A stretch of DNA of 64,000 nucleotides from Irpex lacteus (GCA_001986395.2 MQVO02000002.1:682001-746000), one strand, 5' to 3'; shown: positions 1 through 10,746, counted from the first letter of the stretch. Notes: generated from the sequence alone by a model not told the origin. Numbers and translations: made by a program.

Positions 1-645
1 TGGCTGCCCATACCATGTGACGTTCGCCAAATTGAGAACCTCGCAATAGTAGAACTTATGGAGGAGGGATGTGAGGTCGCTATGAGTCACAAACCGAGGT
101 TTGTTAATTGCGAGATGTGAACACTGCAAACACGATGAGGGAGGAGTTCGAGGGAGAGAGGCAAAGAGACGTTGAGACGTTGAACGCTGTGAGCTAGTGG
201 CAAGGTTGGAAGAGTCGTCGATATAAAAGCGAACCTTGGTCCTAGGCGATGTCCAGCATGGAAATGATGGCCAGGATTCAAACAATGCAGAGAAGGATGA
301 CTGCAGACGAACCAGATGAAGCCACGGCCGATCCCCTACACGCTGCACCAGAGTGGCGCTGCTCATATGCTGTGAGATTGGCAAAAATTTCGTCGGCGTG
401 TTCACCACCAACGCCAGGAATGCGCGCATGTCCTCGTAACTCTTAATACACACTATGCAGAAGAGCTGCCAGCGGCAGATGTGAGCCCAGTAGACACAGG
501 TGAGCGAACACGCTGTGATATTCTTGATAGCTTCTTTCCGATTCGGCACTGTCGTGCCAAGATCGAGCAACTTGTAAGCATCCTCGCATACGTCGAAGAG
601 GATTCGCCGAATCAGCTCAGGTGGTATGTCGGCCCCAGTAGCCAT
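1..645 (-). CDS. F-box-like protein, N-terminal part (runs off the left edge)
   Basis: The reading frame opens at an ATG whose complement ends at 645 and stays open through 215 codons to base 1, so the 3' part lies outside the window. The N-terminus (MATGADIPPELIRRILFDV) has the Pro-Pro-Glu-Leu/Ile start of fungal F-box domains. It is followed by a CSLTCVYWAHICR-type helix and an F-strand region, the usual layout in Agaricomycete F-box proteins. Such proteins bind Skp1 and recruit substrates to SCF ubiquitin ligases; the substrate is unknown. No intron is needed in the visible part. It differs from the three microexon-bearing F-box genes further right. Family assignment is by pattern and length only. 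Confidence 0.7.
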   Translation of the reverse strand, partial: MATGADIPPELIRRILFDVCEDAYKLLDLGTTVPNRKEAIKNITACSLTCVYWAHICRWQLFCIVCIKSYEDMRAFLALVVNTPTKFLPISQHMSSATLVQRVGDRPWLHLVRLQSSFSALFESWPSFPCWTSPRTKVRFYIDDSSNLATSSQRSTSQRLFASLPRTPPSSCLQCSHLAINKPRFVTHSDLTSLLHKFYYCEVLNLANVTWYGQP

Positions 646-1230
646 GAGCTGTCTGTGGTGTTTCTAGGGTGGATTAAGCAATTGAGGGTAGCTCTCTTTA
701 GTATGCGTAGCGTGATTGAATTGAGTTGCAACTCACCACGGAGACTGGGATATGTGCTGATACAGCAGAAGCTATCCAGAGACGCAAGCTATGTGTCAAA
801 TGTTGGGGGTCGACTTGGGATGAAGGCGAGAGGCAAGGTCCAATGATGGGGCCCGTGGCAATCCATCCTTATCTGCCTCTGATGAGCCCAGATCGGCCCT
901 GTAGCGCCCATCCCCAGCTTCGCTATTGCAGCCTTGGTTTCTTGATTTCACAGCGATCACCTGACTGTTTCGAAATTATGAAACACAACACCCATATACC
1001 GGCACCATCCTCATCGCATTCAGCACTCCTAATATAGTTTGTATCATAGCGTAGATCACATAGTACTTATCTGTGTAATACACATGTCTCCTTCGGGAAG
1101 GTGAACAACGAAGTAAGCCTTTGAAAGTGAAATATTAATTGTCAGCGAACTTAGGCAAAGTGACGGAGAAGTAAGTGTGCTCGTACATGTCTCGCTGGCG
1201 CCAATGTTGATGAGAGGCTCTCATTCTCTC
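646..1230. other. Intergenic stretch, no supported gene
   Basis: Small open frames overlap here on both strands, but none has family-like composition, splice support or a recognisable motif. The segment probably holds the promoter and 5' UTR of the F-box gene read leftwards from 645. I see no repeat or RNA gene in it. Confidence 0.5.
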
Positions 1231-1234
1231 TTAT

Positions 1235-2235
1235 GCACGAGGATCTTCACTTTTGATGAAGTCGGCAGTGTAGCTGGGCTCGATGAACGAAAATTACATA
1301 CAGGTCAGCCTTAATAATACTACCACACCGCAAAGATAAGAGGGCTTACATTGATTAAAAACGACGCTCATGCTCCAACCGTCAATATTTCAATGACAGA
1401 CTGGAACTCTTCATCTCCGGTTTGCGAGACAACGTCGAACGCGAGGTAGCTGGGGATGTCGCGCATCATCGTCTATAATACCAGTGAATTATTAGCTACG
1501 ATTAATTGAACAACGAGCAGGAAAGAGACAAACTAGCTCGCAGCTCGGTATTAATTTCCGTCGCCTTAGCCCATCCGTCGGCAAGAGAGCGTTCGTAGGG
1601 TTTAAGTGACAATGCGCAATGCCTTGGCGGTGGATGTACTAAATATCAAAACGAAAGATGAGCGTTCTGCTGGGCACGATGAATAATCCCGGACCTACCG
1701 CCAACGCGTTACTTACTATAGCTGGTAGGAAATGTGTCGAGTTTCGTCCTCGGCTCCCGGAGAACCCGGGCTTAGCAAGTAAGGAAAGAATGGTCGTAAG
1801 TAATCGAAATCACGTATCGAGATCTTTCCTCTTGAGGACGTATTATCTACGAAACAGCCATCAGCACGGGCCATCTAATCTTAGACACCAGTGAAAACTC
1901 GCTACCCTAGAGGCTCTCCACATTAATGTCGGCGGTATAACTGGTGGTACACACGGAAATTCAGCCTCCCAACTGATGAGAATGAATTGCACGCATACAT
2001 GACTTACAAGGATGCCCACATTCGAGCCGTCGACGACAGACTACATACTACACTCCGTCTCCATTTCGCGAGACGACTTCGAGCGCGGGCTGGCTAGATG
2101 TGTCACACATCGCCCACGAGCCCAGTATGCTATGAGCCACGATTGATTGAATAACAGATAGACCAGAAAAAATGAACTAACGCGATGCTTCGTGAGTGGA
2201 AAAGCCTACCTACCGCCAGTGCGTCGCATGATTGG
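1235..2235 (-). repeat. Degenerate direct duplication of an unidentified minus-strand gene end
   Basis: Two diverged copies can be aligned by eye, about 1240-1650 and 1905-2235. Shared landmarks include a GTCGGC-rich segment, a tract reading CGAGACAACGTCGAACGCGAG in copy 1 against CGAGACGACTTCGAGCGCGGG in copy 2, and a common intron-like ATTGATTGAA segment. On the minus strand the copies encode related short stretches (FDVVSQTGDEEF and LEVVSRNGDG; EPSYTADF and TTSYTAD), then stop codons. This looks like the 3' end of a multi-exon gene duplicated and then decayed. I do not recognise the family. Confidence 0.45.
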
Positions 2236-2961
2236 TCAGGGATATGGCGTAAGTATTCGTCTTTGGTCAATGGGTTTCTGGTGTCCACCGAGGGGAGGTT
2301 TGATCTGCTCCCAGCTCACGTCCGATAGCAATATCAAAGTGACTTCCGTCCTGTCCTGTCCTGTCCCGTCAAACTTCGTATTACGCTCACTTCCACGTAA
2401 AGGAAAACACTCACCAACTCGCGTAACCGGGCAAGAGGCACAAGCATGTCTGGCATGGACTCTTTCAGGCGTTCGGCGCGTTCTATGAGTATTACGAGTC
2501 GCGTGTCCTCGTCGCTTCCAGCGTCCACCCGTGCCTTGCCTTTGCCTTTGCCTTTTGCCATTTCCGTTCCCATCGACCTGGCTGCCTGACTGTATAACCG
2601 ACGCCTGCACTGCCCGCAAACCGCGCAAAAACCCGTCCAAGCTCTCGTTGTACCTTTGCCCTACCGAGTCGTCCTCCCCCGTCCAGTTCCTACACCCGTC
2701 GTCCCACTCAGGCTTCCACTCGGCCAACGCGTTCAGAACGGTATCATAGAAGATACGCGCGTTGAAGCATTCAATCGCGTCGATGGCAGCGTATCGCAGG
2801 TTGGTAGTGGTAGAGGACGAGCGTAGGGAGGCGAGAGCGGTGATTAGTGCTGGTGCGGCGAGGTGGGGTGTCGAGGGGTCATGGATGTGGATGAAGGGCG
2901 GTGGGTAGGTTGTGAGGAGGGAGGTGAGATGGGAGACTACCGAGTCGTAGCCTTGATCCAT
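2236..2961 (-). pseudogene. ORC5: ORC5-like N-terminal fragment, truncated and frameshifted
   Basis: The minus-strand frame starting at 2961 encodes a fungal origin recognition complex subunit 5 N-terminus: a PPPFIHIHDPSTP motif near residue 20, then FYDTVLNALAEWKPEWDDGC and SLDGFLRGLRAV. The family continuation (TRLVILIERAERL, MLVPLARLREL) lies in another frame from about 2573, and the two frames cannot be joined by a plausible intron, so a frameshift near 2575-2600 is likely. After a short intron the frame resumes (LILLSDVSWEQIKPPLG) and then ends, leaving about 200 residues of a protein usually more than 400 long; the C-terminal half is absent. ORC5 is normally essential for replication initiation, so I infer an intact copy elsewhere in the genome. 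Confidence 0.7.
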
Positions 2962-3050
2962 TTCATGAGTTGCAATATTAATGTAGTCCAGTACTGAGAT
3001 CTATAGCTAATGAGAAAGGAGAAGCTGGTCGCCAGCTGCTGCAGTTTGAA

Positions 3051-3190
3051 TCTGGAGATTGTCGCGGTCACGAGGATGTCACGCCCATGATATCACTCAT
3101 TGCTTTGAAACTAAACGGCCATGGCCTGCTATAGCTAGATCTTGTTTAGCTCACGTCGTGGCCGACATCTACTTTACATCGTATTTATAC
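3051..3190 (+). repeat. Promoter-like direct repeat, copy A
   Basis: This segment aligns with 4225-4395. Shared blocks include CTGGAGATTGTCGCGGTCAC, GCCATGG(C/T)CTGC, TTGTTTAGCTCA and GTGGCCGACATCTAC. Copy A lies just upstream of the ORC5 fragment start. The copies have diverged by substitutions and indels, so the duplication is not recent. Confidence 0.7.
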
Positions 3191-3514
3191 CGCTATATCT
3201 TATTGCACGATCTCGGACATCGCTGGAAAGAATGCTTTGATAAATCCGCAAATACACAAACTGAAGCCGCACTGGCAAGTCCTGAAACGAATGCTGGGCG
3301 TTCTCAGCTACTATATAATTTGAGCTGGAAGACAGGGACACACCCGTCACAAACTATGCGATAAAAAATTCAACGATAACTATAGCATCGACTAATAGGC
3401 TACTATCATACTAGTACATGGATATTAACGATAGAGCGACAACAACACCTTCATTTGACGCGTCAAAGAGGATACAGATTGATATTCCAGGACTTTGCCT
3501 CAACGGCTGTCACC

Positions 3515-3994
3515 TCACGGCAAGTTCTCCAACACCACCTGGTGCTCAAGGAACCATGGATAATACAATCCACGAGCATCCCTCGGCATAGCCTCAAAAA
3601 TTCTCTTGATCTCCTCTATCAACCTCCCCTGCACGCGCCACCTAGTATTCAGCACCTGGGGCTTCACACCCAAAATCTTGATCAACCCAATATACAGCCC
3701 GAACAATTCAAACGGGGCCTGCTCATCAATCAACTCTGCCTTGCTGAACCCCCACTCTCTGAGCGTTCGTGCGTCCGCGGGGAGCTCGTCGGCGTAGACG
3801 GCGAAGGCGAGGTGGTACATGGTAGGGATGGGGTGTCGGCGAGCTTGGGGATTGCACTCGAAGATGTGGAAGGTCCAGTGGTCGGTTTGGCACTGTTTGC
3901 TGCAGTACCAGGATTTTTGGCAGCCGCTGCAGCGAGAGGTTGCGGGCTCGTCTCTGCAGAAATCGCAGATGCGCGTGTTGTCTGGGGTCGACAT
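3515..3994 (-). pseudogene. Truncated MYND zinc-finger protein gene
   Basis: The frame encodes 159 residues with an intact MYND finger (CDFC, CSGC, WYCSKQC, H and C ligands in the first 50 residues). The conserved downstream block follows, ending PWFLEHQVVLENLP. It then meets a stop at the point where the three full-length paralogues at 8-12.8 kb continue for about 230 more residues. The missing C-terminal region is not found downstream on this strand. The gene sits between the two promoter-like repeats. It could still be expressed as a short MYND protein, but relative to the family it is truncated. Confidence 0.75.
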
Positions 3995-4224
3995 AGGGGT
4001 AGTGTCTCGGTTCTAGATTTATTCGAAGGGTGAGTGAACTGGGTATCCACAAGAGGCTTCAATTGCTTACTGAGAAGCTGGAGTAGAAAGACTGAGAAAA
4101 CATAGGAGGTAAGTGCGTGAGAGTTGGGAGAGAGTAGCGAGAAAACCGCGCGGTGCAGTCGACGGATGTCCGTATTTATACATACCCGAATTCAGCTGGC
4201 CATGGCCGTCTCTGGCCAGAGTGG

Positions 4225-4395
4225 ATCTGGAGATTGTCGCGGTCACGGGAGTGTCACGCGTGATGATGTCACTCTAGATCTGCGTCGGAGTCTTCGCGGG
4301 CCCATGCATGCCGCAAACTCAGGCTAAAGTGGACAGCCATGGTCTGCTTTTGTTTAGCTCATGCTCTGTGGCCGACATCTACCTCACATCCTATT
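4225..4395 (+). repeat. Promoter-like direct repeat, copy B
   Basis: This is the homologue of 3051-3190 and lies directly upstream of PPX1, so it probably carries that gene's promoter. It has about 30 extra bases in the middle relative to copy A. The two copies bracket the truncated MYND gene and its flanks. Confidence 0.7.
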
Positions 4396-4513
4396 CAGAT
4401 CGGTTCATTTTATTGCAAGACCACTTGCTTTGCTACATCTCCCTCGCAATTCCTTTAGATTACCATCTATTCGCAGATTTACGGTGACGATATCTACTAC
4501 AAGACAAACAAGA

Positions 4514-5930
4514 ATGGGCGATCTAGCAAAGTTCCTCGCACAGCAGAAGGCAAAGTATCTAGAGGATGTAAAGAATGGGAAGGGAAATGAGTGGACGGTG
4601 GTCATGGGCAACGAAGCCGGAGGTCAGTACGCCCTCGCACACCCAAATACCGGCTGCTCTAACCTGCTCTTATGTAGACCTCGACTCCCTCGCAAGCGCA
4701 ATTGCCCTTGCATGGTACAGAACCACAATCCAAAACATACCCTCAATATCCCTGAGTCAAACACCCACCACAGACCTCCACCTACGCGCCGAGAACCTGC
4801 ACGCCCTGCACCTCGCAGGACTCGACCCCTCCGCCCCTCCCATCCTCTGCCTCGACGAGCTCCCCTCTCACTCTCCCTTCCCCTCCCACACCTTCGCCCT
4901 AGTAGACCACAACCGCCTCCTCCCCCACTTCACCCACTCCACCCACTCCCCCTCCCCCTCCGAAGTGAAAGTGGTAGCTATAATCGACCACCACGCCGAC
5001 GAAGGGCAGCACCAGCACGCCGACCCGCGTATCGTGAAGACGCCCGTGGGGAGCGCGAGCTCCCTCGTCGCGCTGTACATCCAGGCTGATAAGCGTGCGA
5101 AGGAGGTGATGCCGGGGGAGCTGGCGAGGTTGCTTTTGTGTGCGGTTGTGGTGGACACGGATGGGTGCAAGCCGGGTGGGAAGGCGGAGGAGGAGGATCG
5201 TGAGGCTGTGGGCTATTTGCTTTCGAGGGCGAACGTCATCTCGGCGGAATCGAACTCTTTGATTGGTGCTGGTGGAGAGCTGCATGAGATCCCGGAACTG
5301 CGAGACCTCACGGGGACGTTGGCGGCGAAGAAAGGCGACGTCTCGCATCTCACCACGCGCGATCTCCTGCGTCGGGACTACAAAGAGTATACTCTCGTCC
5401 CCTCCTCCTCCTCCTCCTCCTCCTCCACCTCCACCGCTACCATCCTCGTAGGCCTCGCAACAGTCCCCATCGGCCTCTCAACCTGGCTGCACCGCGTCGG
5501 CGCCGACTCATTCTGGCGCGAGGCGCAAGAGTTCGTGGAGGAGAGGCAGTTGAGTGTTTTGGGTGTGCTTACGAGTTTTAGAGATGAGGAGCATCCTACA
5601 AAGAAGCATAAGGAGGGGAAGCATCGGAGGGAGCAGGTTTGGTTTGTCCGCGAACGTGCGAGCGGGGGAGAGGGAGAGGGCGGAGAGGAGGGGACAGAGG
5701 GCCTAGCGAATAAGCTCTTCGAGGGCCTCAAGAACGCTGAGATCTTGGATTTGAAGAAACGGAGGTTTAGCGCTGACTATGGTGTCAAGAAACCTATGTG
5801 GGCGAAGAAGGAAGGGGTGGAGGAGAGTAAGAAGGTGAGGGTGAAGGTGTGGGAACAGGGAAACGCGCATGCGACGAGGAAGGTGACTGCGCCGCTTGTG
5901 AGGGCGATCATCGAGGGGAAGGTTGCATAG
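4514..5930 (+). CDS. PPX1: Exopolyphosphatase, DHH superfamily
   Basis: Two exons, 4514-4622 and 4678-5930, joined by a 55-nt intron, give 453 residues. The start MGDLAKFLAQ is followed across the splice by the first DHH motif (VMGNEAGDLDSLASA), then LVDHN, IIDHHADE and VVDTDG, which are the metal-binding motifs of yeast Ppx1. The enzyme removes terminal phosphate from inorganic polyphosphate. A DHHA2-type C-terminal domain follows. A serine run encoded by a TCC microsatellite near 5400-5425 and a Gly/Glu-rich insert near 5660-5700 make it longer than yeast Ppx1 (397 residues). An in-frame ATG at 4361 would add a basic, mitochondrial-targeting-like leader. Confidence 0.93.
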
Positions 5931-7948
5931 ACTCGTAGTGAGTATATATGTAGGTACCCCGATTATATATGAGGGTCCGATCGTGTGCGTAGATGTACTA
6001 AAGTATGCGTCTTTTTAAAGATATGCGTGAAATGACAAGATTACACGTGCACTATCGACCTGTAACGTGCACTATCGACCCCGATAGCATGTTATAGACA
6101 CTTTACGGTAAGAACTCGCTGATCGTCGCTCGAAGCAATAAAACATTGGACATTCGGGCACCTTTTGACATGGTTCGCTCTAACTTGTATGTCTTTTCGG
6201 ATTCTTGGCGAGAGACATGCGCTCGAAGCTCACAAACATATCGGCAGCCGTAAGTTAATCAAACTAGCGTCGTCTGATGACTACTGACTAGTACTGACTG
6301 GTGACTCCCAGTGAAAAACGCATCTGCTCTGAGCGACCCCAAACGACTGCCCGCAACCAATCTACTGTAATGTACTGTGGTCGACGGAAAGGACGTGTTC
6401 GTGTGTTAAGCGTCTAACGAAATCAATAAAAACAAGGTTTCTCGACATTCTGTGAGCGGTCCGGTGGGCTGTACTCAGAATAACGATTGCGCGCAACGGG
6501 TCTACGTGTGGCACCGACCTCGACACGATATGCTCACTATTCCAAGTCTTTGCAGTCTTTGCACAGTATACAGCTTGTACGAAGCACAATCACGTGGTGA
6601 GCGACTTTAAAGCCAAAGTCGTTGTCCGACTGCAGCTCCAAAGTCTTTCCTCCCTGACCGCCATCATGCCTACTTTGTACTACTACGCGACTCATGCACC
6701 TCTCCTTCGAGATCGCTCTATCTGGAGCTGCAGCCACATGGCCTTGTCAGTATCGTTGTCAGTGAGTCCAAGTTTGTTTGTCGCTTGCTGGATCTAGAGC
6801 ATCTCACACGCGCAATGCTCACGGGATCACGCATACCACAAGTTACGGTGAGGTGAAAGGCTCAAGCTAAGGTAAGTTATTCGATAGCTCTGTATTAGGA
6901 TACTCACCCTGATCTGGTTTTCTGGGCCTTTCGAAGGCCATTGGCAGAGATCCCAGCGCATATATGCGATATCGCATCAGCAGACATAGGTGCGTCACTG
7001 CGGTGTCGATTGTACCACTTACACTTACTCATGCCGATCCACTCAACACGGTGCCACATCCTAGTCCTATCATTAGTGGTCTGTAGGCTCATGTCAGCAG
7101 AGAGGCGTCGGTCGAAGCTCGTAACATTGACTGCCAGTGAAACAGACTGTGAGTAGTACTCCTCTCGCATGCTACTTATATGTAACTCACGCCACACGAG
7201 TTTGCAGAAATGTTTCGTCAACAGAAAGCCTCTGGGTCCACATAAGGCATGTAGTTTTGAACAATACATCCATCGCCGTGCTTACTATTATCTTTTGCTT
7301 AGGAATTTGGCAGGACCACATAGAGCCTGGGCCTTCGGGTCGATGAGATTGCAACGGGCAGCGTGGGCGGGTGTGGGTCGACCACGGTAGATTTCGGATA
7401 TGCTAGCAGATGTATAGATGTAATTATCGGTACAGATGGTGGTAGACTACAGTAGAAGTAATAATGGAATCGTCGTTTCCAGTCGACTCGAGTAGTTTTA
7501 TTTCGGACTTTTCGGTTCTCATCGACTCTCATCGAAATCAGTTGGCGGAGAAGAAAAAATTAGATGTCAGTCGCTCAGAGCAGATGTGTTTCTCACTGGG
7601 GGTGACTCCGGAACCTGAAAATGCAGGGTAGCTCCAATTCCTGTATCTGCGTATTTATGAAGGCTTCTTTAGTATGCCGCAAAGGGAGACATTCGCATCA
7701 GGATCCGCATGCATATGATAGGGTTTGGACGTTTCACTGAAGGGAGTCGCCCGCAATCTTATTCGACGTATTTACAGCAGTCTCTATGGCCTCGAGCTCG
7801 GACGAGTGCATCTCGCCTCTTTCCTCACTTAACCATTACCTCCCAGTATCTGCCGGCGTTGGTAAGGGACTCGGATATCTTACTTCGCAAACTCAATAAA
7901 TCTGAATCGATATTTTGCATTCTAGCCTGTCACCCCATCTTCGCGATC
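5931..7948. other. Long intergenic region, no supported gene
   Basis: About 2 kb without a convincing coding region; the open frames on both strands are short and low in family-like content. A 16-base tandem direct repeat (CGTGCACTATCGACCT type) occurs at about 6045-6080. The right end (7620-7948) is the probable promoter and 5' leader of the first full-length MYND gene. Confidence 0.5.
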
Positions 7949-9139
7949 ATGTCTGAACATCTGCATATATGCGAGGGATGTTTGGAGCGTACGGCCGCGA
8001 GGAGGTGCACGGGGTGCCAGAAAGTGTGGTACTGCAACAAGGAGTGTCAAACCAGACATTGGGTCCGCCATATCTTCAAGTGCACTCCACGTCGTCCAAT
8101 CAATACCGCTGACCACCTCGCGCTCGCCGTCTACGAAGATTTCCTCCCCACCGATGCGCAGACCCTCAAAGAGTGGGGGTTCGACAAAGCAGCCTTCTTT
8201 GACCCCTCGGGTCCGTCCAAATTGTTGGGGGTCTATGTCGGTCTGATCAACTACCATAAAATTAAACCTCAGACACTACACAAGTGGCGCATGGGAGGCA
8301 CGCTCCTCGCAGAGATCAAAGCCGCCTACGATGATATTCCTCCACGTGCGCGCGGAGAATATTACTCTTGGTTCCTCGAGCATCAATCGGTGTTGTTGGA
8401 GTTCGACGAAACAGAGACGGCAGACGTGGGTATCGATCAGGCCATGGTATCGATGGTCGAAGGCATGGAAAGACGTGCATGGAAGGCTATGGGCAAGTCA
8501 CCGACCGCGTCGATTGCCACAATTCGCAGTTATGCTCAGAACCTTCCGATGGATCAGCAAGCATGCTTCCAGCTCTGGATGCTCATCTTATCCTTCTCAC
8601 ATCCCAATCCCGCCATGCCGCTCTATCTGTCCTTCGGGTTCTGCATCTGCCCCACGGAGTCCGAAGAAACGCTGCTGGGTCAAGCATATAGGCTACTCAT
8701 CGACGCTTGTACCTTTGACGAGTTTGGCGAAGCCTACTCCGCCAGAACGCTGTTCCGCCTGTTTCAGACGAAGAACATCCCCATGCATGGAGTCCGCGGT
8801 GATTTGTTAGCAGACGTACTTGGTAGAGGGTCTGTCAAAACCGTCTGGCGGCTCAAACAGTTCATAGCCTCGGATGGACAGGAGACGCTTATGTGGTCTG
8901 CTACTGTGGACTATGGATACAGGAACTGTCTGGACAACGACGAGCTTGGAGGGCAGCTTGCCAGCCCTCACAAGATGTTCTTCGAGATGTCGGATGCCGA
9001 CCCTTTGAAGCTCCACGCTGCATGCGTCCAAGGACGCCTTTTCCGATTCTTCACTGACGACATGCGCATGAAACTTCCTGGTAGCCGCAAGCTGTTCAAA
9101 CGTTTGCTCAGGAACCCGTATCCCCTTCCAAACTACTGA
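7949..9139 (+). CDS. MYND zinc-finger protein, tandem copy A
   Basis: A single exon encodes 396 residues. The start MSEHLHICEGC was chosen because the paralogues begin the same way, although the frame is open upstream. The MYND finger has all eight zinc ligands: C8, C11, C20, C23, C29, C33, H41 and C45. The rest is an uncharacterised domain shared by the local family, with blocks such as EWGFDKAAF, KLLGVYVGLI, YYSWFLEHQ, FGFCICP, TFDEFGEAYSA and RLFRFFTDDM. MYND fingers bind proline-rich peptides in partner proteins; no methyltransferase SET motifs are present. It is the first of three genes in the same orientation. Confidence 0.88.
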   Translation: MSEHLHICEGCLERTAARRCTGCQKVWYCNKECQTRHWVRHIFKCTPRRPINTADHLALAVYEDFLPTDAQTLKEWGFDKAAFFDPSGPSKLLGVYVGLINYHKIKPQTLHKWRMGGTLLAEIKAAYDDIPPRARGEYYSWFLEHQSVLLEFDETETADVGIDQAMVSMVEGMERRAWKAMGKSPTASIATIRSYAQNLPMDQQACFQLWMLILSFSHPNPAMPLYLSFGFCICPTESEETLLGQAYRLLIDACTFDEFGEAYSARTLFRLFQTKNIPMHGVRGDLLADVLGRGSVKTVWRLKQFIASDGQETLMWSATVDYGYRNCLDNDELGGQLASPHKMFFEMSDADPLKLHAACVQGRLFRFFTDDMRMKLPGSRKLFKRLLRNPYPLPNY

Positions 9140-9348
9140 TACAGAACACCAGGTTATCGTTCTCTATCATCCCACGATACGACTTCGCCGCCCCTTCCTC
9201 GCATAAGTGGGCTACCGACTGCTATCGCAAGTTTCGCACCGAGAATCAGAGTTCTGGATATGACAACTCGTGAACGATAACGAGGCTTCCATTGGTCACA
9301 TGAGGGCCATCGACGGCAGATTTGAGTTCCGCAGTCTGAACTCGATGT

Positions 9349-9359
9349 GTATATAAGTA
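9349..9359 (+). promoter_or_regulatory. TATA-like box upstream of MYND copy B
   Basis: GTATATAAGTA lies about 205 bases upstream of the ATG at 9565, in the 425-base gap after MYND copy A. Position and sequence fit a core promoter, but no transcript data support it. Confidence 0.4.
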
Positions 9360-9564
9360 TAGGCATTAATAAATTGCAATGCGCAGTTTTGCTGGCTACA
9401 CCTCAAGCTTTCATCTCCACTTTCCTCCGAGTCCCCATCTTCGCCCAACCTTTCCCTCCCAGCTCCTCGGTAAGCAGTTAATTCAGATTGGACCTCGTCG
9501 ACAGCTATCCCGCTTACCATGCGGAACGCATGTTTAGACAGCCATCCGAGTTTACGGTGCTGCC

Positions 9565-10746
9565 ATGTCGGACAACGACAGCATGCATATGTGCGATGGG
9601 TGTAGGGAATCCGCCGCGGCTGCAAGGTGTGCCGGATGCAGGAAGGTTTGGTATTGTAGCAAGCAATGCCAAAACGATCACTGGACCTGGCACATCTTCG
9701 AATGCGGCCCTCGCCGGTCTATCCCTACTGCCTACCATCTCGCCAAAGCCGTTTACGACGACTTACTCCCTACGGATACCCAGACCAATAAAGAATGGGG
9801 GCTTGACAAGGCAGCATCGATCGATCCGTCGGGCCCGTTCAAGATGTTCGGGCTCTATGTTGGATTGATCAAGATTTGCAATGTTAAACCCCAGCAGCTG
9901 CACAAATGGCGGGTGCAAGGTACGCTGATACCGGAGATCAAGGCTGTCTATGAAGCCATTCCTCTTCACGCTCGCGGAAGGTATTATCCGTGGTTCCTTG
10001 AGCACCAGGAAGTGTTAGAGAACCCGGTGGTAGCTGCCAGCGAGTGGAAGTCTATGGCCGACGCCATGAAGAGGCGTGCGTGGGTGGCTCTGGGCAACTC
10101 GGCAACCGCCTCATCTACTGCGATTGACGAGTTCGTCCAGAGCCTCTCTAAGGAGCAGATCGACTGCTTCGTGCTCTATGCGATGCTCCAGTCATCCGGC
10201 CACCCTGGTCCCGACACCGATCTGTACGTTCCTTTCGGCTTTTGCACATGCCCTGCGTTGTACGACGAGATTCAGCTCGCTGGGGCGTACCAGGCACTCT
10301 TCGCTGCAAGCACTTTCGACGAGGTTTGCGAGGCTTACTCGGCAGGGACTTTGTTCCAGCTGTTCCAGGCCAAAAACGTCTCCATGGACAGAGTGCGATG
10401 CGACCTTTTAGCTGATGCGCTTGAAGGACGGCCGTTCTCTCACAAGTCTGTGTGGACGTTGAAAACGTTCGTCGCCTCAGGCGGAAACGGATCTCCCTCG
10501 TTGGCCGTCACTTTTGATTACGGGTTCATCAACTGCGCCGGCAACGTTGAAACCCGCAAGCAGCTTCTTGGTCTGTACAAGGCCTATTTCGAGCTGTCTC
10601 GTGCGAATCCGCTGGAACTCCACGCAGCTTGCGTAGAGGGACGCCTTTTCAGGTTCTTCACGGAGGACATGCACATGACGCTACCTGGAGATCGTGGATT
10701 GTTCGAGCGGCTGTTGAAGAACATGAACCCTCTTCAGGAGCATTGA
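9565..10746 (+). CDS. MYND zinc-finger protein, tandem copy B
   Basis: A single exon encodes 393 residues, beginning MSDNDSMHMCDGC. All eight MYND zinc ligands are present (C10, C13, C22, C25, C31, C35, H43, C47). The C-terminal domain is collinear with copies A and C (EWGLDKAAS, KMFGLYVGLI, YYPWFLEHQ, FGFCTCP, TFDEVCEAYSAG, RLFRFFTEDM). It is closest in organisation to copy A, so tandem duplication is the likely origin. No intron or frame damage is visible. Confidence 0.88.
   Translation: MSDNDSMHMCDGCRESAAAARCAGCRKVWYCSKQCQNDHWTWHIFECGPRRSIPTAYHLAKAVYDDLLPTDTQTNKEWGLDKAASIDPSGPFKMFGLYVGLIKICNVKPQQLHKWRVQGTLIPEIKAVYEAIPLHARGRYYPWFLEHQEVLENPVVAASEWKSMADAMKRRAWVALGNSATASSTAIDEFVQSLSKEQIDCFVLYAMLQSSGHPGPDTDLYVPFGFCTCPALYDEIQLAGAYQALFAASTFDEVCEAYSAGTLFQLFQAKNVSMDRVRCDLLADALEGRPFSHKSVWTLKTFVASGGNGSPSLAVTFDYGFINCAGNVETRKQLLGLYKAYFELSRANPLELHAACVEGRLFRFFTEDMHMTLPGDRGLFERLLKNMNPLQEH

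Noticed and set aside
1570..1660. Minus-strand stretch resembling a protein-kinase catalytic loop (IHRQGIAHCHLNPTN)
   Set aside because: No DFG or other kinase motif follows, stops are close by, and the stretch lies in a degenerate duplicated region; the resemblance is probably chance.
5390..5440. TCC-repeat tract considered as a regulatory or mobile feature
   Set aside because: It is an in-frame serine-coding microsatellite inside the PPX1 exon.
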